Below, one piece after another: positions 54,388-64,000 of a stretch of 64,000 bases of DNA. Positions within the stretch are counted from its first letter, which is position 1. Every line of letters begins with the position of its first letter. The position numbers were made by a program, and so were the translations under genes. This stretch comes from Pisolithus tinctorius (lineage: Eukaryota > Basidiomycota > Agaricomycetes > Boletales > Pisolithaceae): contig JANFAH010000001.1 of assembly GCA_024663395.1 (NCBI GenBank), forward strand, positions 434,001 to 498,000, read 5' to 3'. The notes under the pieces were generated by a model, which was not told where the DNA came from, made no database searches, and was given only the letters and a program-made list of their open reading frames with translations.

Positions 54388-57300
54388 TCAAATCAGAGTG
54401 GCATGAGACAGAGCTTCACTCACTCGACTCAACGTAAGAATGACAACACAGTCATCAGATATCAGCCACCATGCACAGTGACTCATAACCCATGATACCT
54501 TGACTTTCTCCAGTGTTGTGGAAAGCATGCGGCTGTAGGTCTTTGCTGGGAAATGTGGGTAGCATGCAAAGGGGTCATTTGTGCCTTTGTTCAAAACCAG
54601 GGGACACTGCTGACAGACAGCAAATGTGGACCATCCATCCTGTTTGTATATGTATTTGATGCTTGCAGGAACTGGAGGCAAAGATCGGTTGCCTGACAGG
54701 TGAATCAGAGCAAGTACCACAGGAACCAGAAGTGAGATCCATCACCTGATGGGTGAAACATAATCAGAGAGTTTCCTACATGAGTGGCAATGTGGCTATA
54801 GACCACTCCACCATATCTGATATGGGCCTGCAGCATCACATCCTGTTTATGAATCAAGTTGTACAGGTCTGGAGGGGTAGCAGTTGACTTCCTCGTCCGG
54901 GAACAATCAGAGTCATATTCGTTGTCATTGCCATAAGCATGATCTAAGAGGACCTTGCATTCTTGGACTGCATTGGGACAATCTGGGCAGGAGAGCCAGC
55001 TGTGGAGGCATGCACCCCTGAGATAGGAATGTAGCATTGTTGCCTCCAATTCACCTGTATGAAATGAGAATAATGTCTTCCTGAAATTGACATTGTTTGA
55101 CTCACTGGATTTGTGGTTGGTGGGGAGACGCTGGAGAACACCAATTAAGCGCTTGAAAGGAAAGGTCCACCATGAATGGACAGGTCCAAAAAGCATAAGG
55201 TAGTCATATATATGAAAGGCAGCATGATGATTTGGACGCAAGTTGAATGTCGGATGTACTTGTTTCAGGTTCCCAACATAACGTGCAATGTACGAGCAGT
55301 ATGCATTAGCCCTTTGAGTACTCATTATCCGGGAGCATGCAATGTTGACCAGGGAAATGAGGTCCATAGTATGATCCAGAATAAACTTGTCACCTGGCTT
55401 CAGTTCATCAACATCAGGTGCTCCCCACAAACTGATGAGGGCAAGAGGGATATGAACAGTGATGTGTGTCCGCCACTCATCTGCATTAATTGTTCCAGCA
55501 GATGGATGGCCAAAGTTAGCTGGCGCTGAACTGAACCATGATGGCAGTACTGTGTTCTGTATAACATTGCAGATGCAACCTAAGATCTTTGTTGTGTCAT
55601 AGCGATCTTGTACATGCTTTTGCACACTGGAAAACAATGGCATCGTTTGGCACTAAGAAGACTATAAACAATCGCAATCTTTGTGGAAGAAAGACGACAC
55701 CTCACCCATTCAACTAAAGCTTTGGCATAAGCAATCTTATACACTCTGCCAGTCTTCAATGGTGCACAGCCCAGACTCTGACAGACAAATTTGAGCGTGT
55801 TGAAGTTTTTGCAGTAGAGTGATTCCTGAAGAGTTGTGAATGCTGAAGCCAGAGGTGTGTCTTGTGAAGATATTGGAGAAATGAGCAGTGTATGAATCAC
55901 AGATACTTGAATGATTTCCTTCCAAGTCAGCGAGGTAGTGGTTGGGTCAGCTTGGATGAAGTCGTGGTGGAAGGCAGGGAATTTTGAGGTTGTTGTCACT
56001 GATTCTTCTGTAGATAACCCCAACAGAGTGTGTATGTGGTGTTGGACCAGCCCCTCCAGAATGCAATGCATTGAATCGATGACCAGTTGACGTGTGGGAT
56101 CCCAGTAAGGAAGATGCCAAAGTTCCGAGTAGTGTACACCATGATCTTTGAAGAGCTCTCGGTCTGCAGATGAGACTGCATCCCACCATTGCTCAGCATG
56201 AAAACGAAGTTTATCTCGATCCTGGGGAGCCCAATGCTCATGGTCAACTCTACCATAGTTATTCTTATGATAGCAATCGCACACACTGCAGAAAAAGTGG
56301 CTGCCAACACCAGTGAGTGCTGCCAGATGATGAGCAGCAGGAAGATCATACACGGTGAGTGCAGTGGCACTGTGAGTGACCTGACCATCAGGGAATTTAG
56401 CTGTTTTTGAGAAGCGGATGCCACGTTCCCAAGCAACGAGCAAGTCATCGATCAAGGGACGTATGTAATGATTAAGTTTTTCTAGGGATGGCTGTTTTGG
56501 GCCAGGAATAATACCTGCTGAACATGAGTGTTCATTCTCTGGACACTCTTGTGAATGAGAATGTACCAGCTAAGTATAGGTTTTCTGGCTTGTAGCAGAT
56601 GTCCAGTGGTAAATTAAGGCAAGCCATGGATATGATTCCTGAAGATACGGTCACCCCATGCTGAAGCATCCCCTCTGGGTTGAAGAAATTGACATGTAGT
56701 GCAAAAGCATAGCAGCCTTCATCTCCCCTGTCAACGAAGAGTTTAACTGGTTGGGGACCTGTAAACTGGCAGAGGAACTCAGCTTCAAAGGGATTTGTGA
56801 CGAAGCGAGGTGGTGACAAGTGGAGCGACTTTGCGAGGTCATTGCAAGCTGTGTCCATCATAATTTCGATGTCATGACAGGAAAGGAGGCCAGCGAGGTA
56901 GTCTTTGAAGTCATGGTACAGAAAAACTTTCTTGGGATGAAGCTGACCATCAGAACATTCATCCAGCAGTGGTTCACCACAGACAGTCTTGGGTGTAGGA
57001 CGATTGGTACAGTGGAGGGGGGGGGGTAACTTGTGATCTTGGAGTCATTTGCATATGTTGGTGCATATGTACAATGACAACTGCAGATAGCATAAGGAAT
57101 GGTGTTACCCATGAGCTTGAATTTGCTGAGGGTGCTGGCGATAGACGATGGGATTTGTGTGAGGATGTTTTCATGAGAGACACTAAGCTGTCCACTGGTA
57201 TCCTTGAAGGCGAGGAACAGTAGAAGGGAATGGGCACTCATGATAAAGTTGCCTGCCTGAGCACCAACATCCATTACTATACTGCAGATGATGCCAATGA

Positions 57301-58217
57301 CCAGTGTGACTTGTGCGATAGTGTCCATATGATTGATGGGAGAGCAATATTGGTCATCTGCCAGAAATGTCACCTTGAGTTCAGAGCTAGGGCTAGGGCT
57401 AGAATCACTACACACTGGCCATGAAAGGTACAGGCTGAAAGTCTTCAGGGGATGGTGTCACAGGCCTACTTTTGAGTATGGATTCTAGCTCATCCATAGT
57501 TTCAATGACCACTCTCTTGTGTGCAACTACACAATTGGCATGGCACTTTATGTCATTGGTTGCCTGGTGGAGCAGACTAAGTTCTCTGCTGACAGTAGTA
57601 AAACTTTGTCCATCCAGCAGAAGGCAGGAACATCTTTGTATTTGGGAGTCAATATTTGATAAAACCTTCATAGCCCTGCTAGTTTGCTGACAAACATTCC
57701 TGATCTGAGGACAGGTATTGTGTGGAATGGCTTTGGCAGTCGATAATGGTGGCTGAGCACTCATGGGGGCACAGGAGAAGCTCGATGTATTCATGAGATG
57801 GTGGAGAGATTGGGTGATACTGGAAGTGATAGAAATAGGGTTTCGCGGACCAGCCAGGATGTCAGCAGTGGCTCCCATCTGCTGGAATTCCTCATGGGAG
57901 TTCCACATTTTAGAAGCACAGGACATGGAGTTTGGACCATTGTCGGTGATGGTAAGGGCCACTAAATGGCTAGCTAGGGCATCTGAAGGAGAGGCTAATT
58001 CTGATGATTCAAGTACGTGTTCCAGAAGAGTTCTATCTAGAGCACGAGGTAGTGTTTGGTGGGTATGGGGGTCTGCTCGAGGGGATTCACTTTGCTGTTT
58101 TATGTGTTTCAGATGCAGCGACAAACAATGGGAGTCCATGAGAACACCCCTGCCATTTTCCCTGACACATTCTTCGCAGGTGCACCACTTCAGGATGGGT
58201 GAGGCAGGCATAAGCAA
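54388..58217 (-). pseudogene. CACTA-type (tnp2) transposase, frameshifted
   Basis: N-terminal exon 58217-57408 has a Cys motif (CTCEECVRENGRGVLMDSHC) and a long helical tail. The middle (57415-56858) has CSCHCTYAPTY and, in another frame, CGEPLLDEC and HDFKDYLAGLLSCHDIE. Then LFVDRGDEGCYAFALHVNFFNPEG, intron 56515-56566, GIIPGPKQPSLEKLNHY, DLPAAHHLAALTGVGSHFFC with FCSVCDC, HLPYWDPTRQLVIDSMHCIL, HFGPVHSWWTFPFKRLIG-like block (55200-55130), HSYLRGACLHSW, and the end block at 54720-54388. These are hallmarks of basidiomycete tnp2 proteins. A run of ten G (57017-57026) marks a frame change between the two middle parts, and another frame change lies near 55640. Probably non-functional unless these are sequence errors. 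Confidence 0.8.
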
Positions 58218-59878
58218 CCTGTAATTGTATTAGTACAACATTCACATATGCCACTATGTAGTCATACCTAGAATGATAGACAGTGAGCTCACAAATGAAG
58301 CAGTAGAGGAATATCTGTGTCACAGCACAAGAACAAGTACAGGCAATGGCCAAGACTGGGCAGGCTGCAGTCGCTTTTATATCCTAGAATGAGAAGAAGA
58401 ACAAGACAAATTGCCATTGACCGGTACATACTTGCGATGAAACACAGACCCTGCCAAGCGCTGTTCATCCTCCACTACGATTCATACATCATGAAAAACA
58501 AGATCCTATATAAAGAAAATTTGTCAGCATACATGAGTTGAGAACAAGGCTGCCGACAGGCTGGCACTATGGAGTAGCATAAGAACAACTGCCACTGGTC
58601 GATACACAACTATAAAATGAATGTAGTCCTACAATGATCTATTGATGAATTGAATATGGTAGATGTTAGACAATATGGATTGAAACCATATTTGGATTAA
58701 CATTGGACTCACTCATGTGTGTCTTAACATTGGGTTTCTAGCTTCGTGACCTTGTCAATTGGTCGTCAAGCAGTTTGGAAATGCATTCAGATTGGAAAAC
58801 AATAAAAAATTATCACCACGATGGCCGCTAAAAAGGTAGCAAGACCTAGGTATGCTTAATTAATTAGATTAAACATGTATGCAGAGTTAGTATGTGACCA
58901 ACCTGTGTGTGGTGACAGGTATGCGACATCATGGGTTATAGGGACCTGCAGATAATTATTAATGGTCCTGGAGTATGTAGTCAGATTGATAACCAAGTAA
59001 GCAGCATACTTTGTGCTTATCTTTATTGAATGCCACATCATATTGTTGCTTCCTCAGGCATATGAATTTTATTATATCTTCGTCTACACTCATATTATTG
59101 AAATTCTACAGTACTCATCAGTTTCGCATTGATGGTCGCATCGCACCATCTTTGCAAAGACTACTATTAATATTGATGTAATTCTAATTCTAATACTACA
59201 GTGTCTAATGCTAAAGTGGTGGGCTGCGAGCGAAGAAGGTTAATAGATTGCTGAGTACTAAGAAGTGATGAGCGACTTGCCTGTAGGTGGTGGAAAGAAG
59301 GAAAAAGTGTTTGTGAGAAATTTTGTCATTGATATACTGAATGCAACTCATGCTCACGTGCTCCCATTAGGTGGCATAAGCTTACTGCTGATATAACCAT
59401 GCCATGGAAGTTTCAATGTTATCATGCACTCTAAAGAGTATTCCAAAATGAAAAGGTCATCACATTCATACGAGACGACATGCAAGATGATGTGCAGTCA
59501 TCTAAACAATAGGGCATATAAGTGGGTATGCAGGTTATAGCTGTAAGTTTGTGCGAGATGTACACATATGATAGATTCTAGGCACAAAGGTACAAGTTAT
59601 TGGGGTTGGCTGTATCCAGCACATTGACTACTCACCTACAGTTCGAGTCAGACAGTTCACTCGGGTGAGGAGTCTCTTCTTATCTTTTGCCAGTGCCTTG
59701 ATGAAAGGTACTTGAGACGAAGGTGGATCATATCAATAACAGGCCAACAGTGCTCGTAGTCCTTGAGTTGCAGGAACCGTTGCCTGGCCTAAACTGAGTG
59801 AGTAAATTCCCTCCAGACACAATAAATAACCTACAATGCCTGTGACTTTCTGAACAGCCTTGAAATCCTAGTAGCTCC
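58218..59878. other. A+T-rich non-coding stretch
   Basis: No open frame over about 75 codons and no recognisable motif. It may contain the upstream end of the CACTA-type element. I found no clear CACTA terminus or tRNA. Confidence 0.5.
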
Positions 59879-60405
59879 TGTTATGTTTCACCCCTAACTT
59901 TTCCTTTTTGCTGTATGTTTACCTTGCTTTTGATCCAATGGACATAGTTTCCTTTTAGAGCCATCTTCTCTGTGATCCGATGGCTCTCTATTCCCACCAC
60001 TAGCGTTACTGCCTTGATACATGCTTAGGACGTGCGTCATAATTGTTCAACCAATGGCGTAGTTACCTCGTTACATGTGGATGCCTCATGGTCCTCTCTC
60101 TTGTAGTATTTAGACTGCCAGCTCAAGTCTTGGAACTCCAGACTTGAGCTGCTCAATCATACACAGCGTTCTCAGAACTTCGCCCTCAGTGTCCCTTACC
60201 TGGACCACTCTTACCAGCGTTGCCCCAAATCCTCTGTCGTTTACAGAGGTTACTGCAGCCGTTGCTCAGTAGAAACCCATAGTCTGTGTTTGAGCTCTCC
60301 CTATGTCTTGACTTTGGTCGAGCATAACAAAAGCTCAAGTCTACAGCCTTTGGCTGAATCAGTCACTGTTTAGTGCACCACCACGAACCCCCGAAACAAC
60401 TGACA
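59879..60405 (+). repeat. Candidate 5' LTR of Gypsy-C, 527 bp
   Basis: Starts TGTTATGTTTCACCCC, ends GAAACAACTGACA, and is followed at once by TTGGGTGCCATTGTGACCC, a plausible tRNA primer site. Only one copy is in the window, so the left end is inferred from the TGTTA start and the length. Confidence 0.55.
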
Positions 60406-60430
60406 TTGGGTGCCATTGTGACCCACTCAC

Positions 60431-61528
60431 GAAGAATCGTCATCTGACGAAGAACAGGAGAGCACTGTCACAGACACCTCCTCCAACAAACCCAAACAAC
60501 TGGATAGAGGCTTTACCTCTGGTATCCTCTCAAACCTCTTCACTCAGTCTCTCGCCACCCTCGGTACTCCCATCCCACCAGTACCCACCACACTTCCTAC
60601 ACCCCCGACCCCACTACTGAATACGATGTCTGGTTCATTGTCAAAGGGAGCGACTGCCATTACTGGAGTCAAACCCACAGAATTGAAAATCGGTGCTCCC
60701 TCTGATTTCGATGGAGACCAAAAGAATGCCATGAGTTGGCTGTACTCTGTACAGACCTATCTCTTGGTGAATGAAGAACTGTATGACACAGACACCAAAA
60801 AGGTTGTCTACGCACTGTCATACATGAAGAAGGGTGTCGCCCATTCATGGGCTGCCACCTTCCAGAAGGTATCTCTGGAAAAGACCCCCCCGAGTTTCGG
60901 CACCTTTGCCGATTTTACAAAACACTTTAAAGAATCATTCACCTCCACCGACACTGCAGGTACTGCTATTACCAAACTGCATACCCTGAAACAAAAAGAA
61001 TTGGTTGAACAATATATCACCGATTTCTGAACTGCTGCCACTGACTCTACCATCACGGAAGACGTCACCTTGATTGAGTTCTTCTCACAAGGACTCAAAC
61101 CTTTCATCGCAAACCGAATCCACATGATGGAAACCACCCCCACCAAAATCGAAGGTTGGTACACTCAGGTGCAAAAGTTCGATGCCAAATGGAGAAAGGT
61201 GAATGAAATTTCCAGAAGGAAAGAAAAGAAGGTGTTCCACCCCAGGAACAACTTCGCCGAAGAAAAAGATCCAAACGCCATGGACGTGGATGGAGTGAGA
61301 CTCTCCAAAGAAGAATGAGACCATCACATCAAGGAAGGAAGATGTTTCGGTTGTGGAAATAAAGGACATCTCGCTCGAGAGTGCCCAGACAAGGGGAAAA
61401 CTCCCCAGAAGAAAGTCAAGAAAATCCACAAAATTGTGGAGGTTGAAGAAAGCGATGATGAAGAAAAAGTCGCTGGACCATCCATCGCCTTGGTAAACAT
61501 TGCTAGGGCTCTTGGAAAGGGTTTTTGA
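60431..61528 (+). pseudogene. Gag of Gypsy-C with two premature TGA
   Basis: One frame from about 60431 (first ATG 60626) to the TGA at 61526. Capsid-type sequence: IGAPSDFDGDQKNAMSWLYS, SYMKKGVAHSWAATF, FADFTKHFKESFTSTD, LKQKELVEQYITDF. After TGA at 61028-61030 the same frame continues with FFSQGLKPFIANRI and the MDVD motif. After a second TGA at 61316-61318 it reads through a CX2CX4HX4C knuckle (CFGCGNKGHLAREC) and an acidic tail. Both stops are where related gags usually have Arg, consistent with CGA to TGA. The final TGA is the natural gag end. Non-functional as it stands. Confidence 0.8.
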
Positions 61529-61560
61529 ATGGGAACTCTGCATTGACGCCAGATGTTCCC
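61519..61560 (+). promoter_or_regulatory. Candidate -1 frameshift signal (Gypsy-C gag-pol)
   Basis: Heptamer G GGT TTT (61519-61525) in phase, directly before the gag TGA. Then a 5-nt spacer and a stem-loop: GGGAACTCTG (61531-61540), 9-nt loop, CAGATGTTCCC (61550-61560), ten pairs with one bulged base. Protease is in the -1 frame. Confidence 0.7.
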
Positions 61561-62265
61561 CAAACTAAGGACAGTCTAGTTTCTGTTGCACCTGTACTTG
61601 TAATGTCTACACTGGAACATACTATGCAGATCCCCATTTCACTCTACGCATCAGAAACTACCCTGAAAGTCATCAACACCACCGCTCTGGTAGACTCTGG
61701 AGCAGAAATTTCTTGCATCGACTGGGGATTTGTGCAAAAGCATCAAATCCCTACTCAACGCCTGGCAGAACCCATCCTCGCCAAAAATGCCGATGGAACC
61801 CAGAACTCTAAAGGGAGAATCCTGTTTTCCACCACCCTCTACTTCAAGATTGAAGGACTTGTTCACCAGTCCTTTTTCCATGTCATCAACTGTGGAATGG
61901 AAAATGTTATTCTGGGCCTTCCCTGGCTACAAGAAAACAACCAAGTCATGGACTGGAGGATGGGCACACTGTCCATCGATGAAAAGACCGACAGGTCTAA
62001 AGAACTCAGATGCAACATCTCTTCTGTTGTGGTCGAAGAACCCACCATGAACCTCGTATCCCCTGCTGAAAAGAAAGGGATAAATAAATTCATGGACTAT
62101 GAAGAACCAGAAGATGAAACCATCTGTGCACATTTCATGATGTCGGTTGGAAAACTTGTTGAAGAAGCCAAGAAGATTAATCCCAACAATAGTCTTCTTC
62201 GAAAAATCACAATGGCCACTGAGTTGGCACTTCAGGTAACCAATTTTCATAAGCATTTAGGCTGA
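61522..62265 (+). pseudogene. Protease region of Gypsy-C pol, truncated
   Basis: In the -1 frame after the frameshift. A retroviral-type aspartic protease with LVDSGAEISCIDWGF, KNADGTQNSKGRI and VILGLPWLQENN, followed by a linker that stops at 62263-62265. RT and integrase do not follow, so the polyprotein is cut. The protease segment itself has no lesion. Confidence 0.8.
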
Positions 62266-62299
62266 AGTTTTTCTACAAATCATCCAAGCTAAAAGCCAC

Positions 62300-62914
62300 T
62301 CAGACCAGGTCATCCCAGGGACATCTGGCCATGTCCCAGGGCTATTTGCAGTGTGCAGGAGCTGGGATGTCCCATAATCCCAGCCCTTTGGTAATATATT
62401 TTGGGCTGTCCCATGGCTGCCTTAGGTGTCAGGGGTCCTCAACTGCAAAAGTGCAGCTCACACCCACATTGGAATGTCAGCTTTCAATCACAAACACATT
62501 GCTGTTATGATCATCATCCAGACAATGAGCATACCTATCAAACTGGGGGGATGGATGAAAACATTACCCTCCCAAAAAACACTTATTATACATATTAAGT
62601 GATATATGAAGACTACTGGGCAATGAGTGTGTTTGTGTGATGCCATCTGCAGAATTGTACAATGTGGATGAAGGTGAACCTGTCAATTACTAAAGGCTAA
62701 TGGATTCAGAATCCCCCCAATAGTACTGTAAGTTTGTGTTTGTTACAACAGTCACTCCTCACTAAGATCAGTACTTTTGTTTCCAACTTACAGTTGAGGT
62801 ACATACATACATAGTATCAAAATGATGCTCTTGTGGGGGATGAGCATGTGAGTGCCCCACTGGCATAGGATGCTATATGATCTGATTGGCATGGGGCCCC
62901 ATGCCCAGGACAGT
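62300..62914. other. Transition zone with isolated satellite-like motifs
   Basis: No gene. GGGATGTCCCA-like motifs appear singly (CAGGGACATCTGGCCATGTCCC near 62313, CTGGGATGTCCCATAATCCC near 62362) before the regular array starts. Confidence 0.5.
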
Positions 62915-64000
62915 GGGATGCCCCTTGATAGCTTTGGAGGCCACTGTGGGACATCCCACCCCCCCCCCTTCCATAGGCCAGTGGGATGTCCCATGATAGC
63001 TTCAGAGGCTATGGTGGGACATCCCATCCCCCTTCCATAGGCCATTGGGATGTCCCATGGTAGCTTTGGAAGCTACTGTGGGACATCCCACCCCCCTTCC
63101 AGAGGTCAGTGGGATGTCCCATGATAGCTTCAGAGGCTACTATGGGACATCCCATCCCTCTTCCATAGGCCAATGGGATGTCCCATGGTAGCTTTGGAAG
63201 CTACTGTGGGATGTCCCACCCCCCCTTCCAGAGGTCAGTGGGATGTCCCATGATAGCTTCAGAGGCTACTGTGGGACATCCCATCCCCCTTCCATAGGTC
63301 AGTGGGATGTCCCATGATAGCTTCAGAGGCTATGGTGGGACATCCCATCCCCCTTCCATAGGCCATTGGGATGTCCCATGGTAGCTTTGGAAGCTACTGT
63401 GGGACATCCCACCCCCCTTCCAGAGGTCAGTGGGATGTCCCATGATAGCTTCAGAGGCTACTATGGGACATCCCATCCCTCTTCCATAGGCCAATGGGAT
63501 ATCCCATGGTAGCTTTGGAAGCTACTGTGGGATGTCCCACCCCCCCTTCCAGAGGTCAGTGGGATGTCCCATGATAGCTTCAGAGGCTACTGTGGGACAT
63601 CCCATCCCCCTTCCATAGGTCAGTGGGATGTCGAATGATAGCTTCAGAGGCTATGGTGGGACATCCCATCCCCCTTCCATAGGCCATTGGGATGTCCCAT
63701 GGTAGCTTTGGAAGCTACTGTGGGACATCCCACCCCCCTTCCAGAGGTCAGTGGGATGTCCCATGATAGCTTCAGAGGCTACTATGGGACATCCCATCCC
63801 TCTTCCATAGGCCAATGGGATGTCCCATGGTAGCTTTGGAAGCTACTGTGGGATGTCCCACCCCCCCTTCCAGAGGTCAGTGGGATGTCCCATGATAGCT
63901 TCAGAGGCTACTGTGGGACATCCCATCCCCCTTCCATAGGTCAGTGGGATGTCCCATGATAGCTTCAGAGGCTATGGTGGGACATCCCATCCCCCTTCCA
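62915..64000. repeat. 64-bp hairpin satellite with a 321-bp higher-order repeat
   Basis: Monomers begin GGGATGTCCC at 62983, 63047, 63111, 63175, 63240, 63304, 63368, 63432, 63496, 63561, 63625, 63689, 63753, 63817, 63882 and 63946, that is 64, 64, 64, 65 and 64 bp, repeated exactly (321 bp per block). A more diverged monomer starts at 62915. Each monomer is close to a perfect hairpin: GTGGGATGTCCCA and TGGGACATCCCAC arms around an inner TAGCTT..AAGCTA pair, 20-22 bp of stem and a 3-nt loop in the best ones. The array continues past the window end. Confidence 0.95.

Larger units (their letters stand above)
59879..62265 (+). mobile_element. Gypsy-C: 5' part of a third Ty3/Gypsy family
   Basis: A candidate 5' LTR, a primer-binding-like site, gag with two premature stops, a frameshift signal and a protease domain are present in order. 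The sequence then leaves coding at 62265. RT, integrase and the 3' LTR are absent, and satellite-like DNA follows. So it is a 3'-truncated remnant. Confidence 0.75.

Noticed and set aside
61526..61528. Third premature stop in Gypsy-C gag
   Set aside because: It directly follows a GGGTTTT heptamer and precedes a stem-loop, so it is better explained as the natural gag end at a frameshift site.
62788..64000. CRISPR-like regular spacing at the window end
   Set aside because: Units are contiguous 64-bp satellites with no unique spacers, and the genome is fungal.
1..64000. tRNA or rRNA genes
   Set aside because: Scanned by eye for tRNA box A/B pairs and rRNA core motifs and saw none convincing; a covariance search would be needed to exclude them.

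Overview
The window looks like a transposon-dense stretch of an Agaricomycete (mushroom-forming basidiomycete) genome. Evidence: introns of about 45-75 bp with GT..AG ends; gene families typical of that group (FunK1 kinase, DUF6532, cerato-platanin, Plavaka and KDZ transposases, CACTA-like tnp2 transposases, chromoviral Ty3/Gypsy elements); no bacterial features. All family calls come from reading the translated sequence. No database search was possible.

Layout. 1-4270: a small, internally deleted copy (copy A) of a KDZ transposon, made largely of GCCGG-rich degenerate repeats. 4271-10193: a 5'-truncated Ty3/Gypsy element (Gypsy-A1, + strand) ending in its 3' LTR. 11162-21597: a full-length, decayed relative (Gypsy-A2, - strand) whose 3' LTR is split by a foreign 715-bp solo LTR. 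About 21840-33560: the longer KDZ copy (copy B). It carries a TET/JBP-family 2-oxoglutarate dioxygenase, an unrecognised ORF, an N-terminally deleted KDZ transposase and a Zn2Cys6-like/coiled-coil protein. 34767-42358: Gypsy-B, a young chromodomain element with open gag and pol, a strong candidate -1 frameshift signal and an extra antisense spliced gene. It sits in a coding exon of a DUF6532 gene (34091-43929) with a perfect 5-bp target duplication. 44297-46853: FunK1 kinase gene or pseudogene. 46909-50041: apparently intact Plavaka transposase. 50227-50850: small coiled-coil gene. 51504-51926: cerato-platanin, the clearest ordinary host gene. 54388-58217: CACTA-type transposase with a homopolymer frameshift. 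59879-62265: 5' part of a third Gypsy family (Gypsy-C), with another candidate -1 frameshift signal. 62915-64000: 64-bp hairpin satellite in a 321-bp higher-order repeat that runs off the window.

Theme. The two LTR pairs differ almost only by transitions at CpG (7 of 7 in Gypsy-B; 12 of 14 in Gypsy-A2). Several element stops sit where a relative has an Arg codon, as expected from CGA to TGA, and the GCCGG motifs of the KDZ repeats vary as GCTGG/GCCAG. This is the footprint of 5-methylcytosine deamination on repeats. The same window holds a transposon encoding a TET/JBP enzyme, a family that oxidises 5-methylcytosine. KDZ-TET/JBP association is already known in fungi. The copy-A deletion through the TET core, the recurrent Zn2Cys6-like/coiled-coil accessory genes in two unrelated transposons, and the hairpin satellite are the parts most worth checking.
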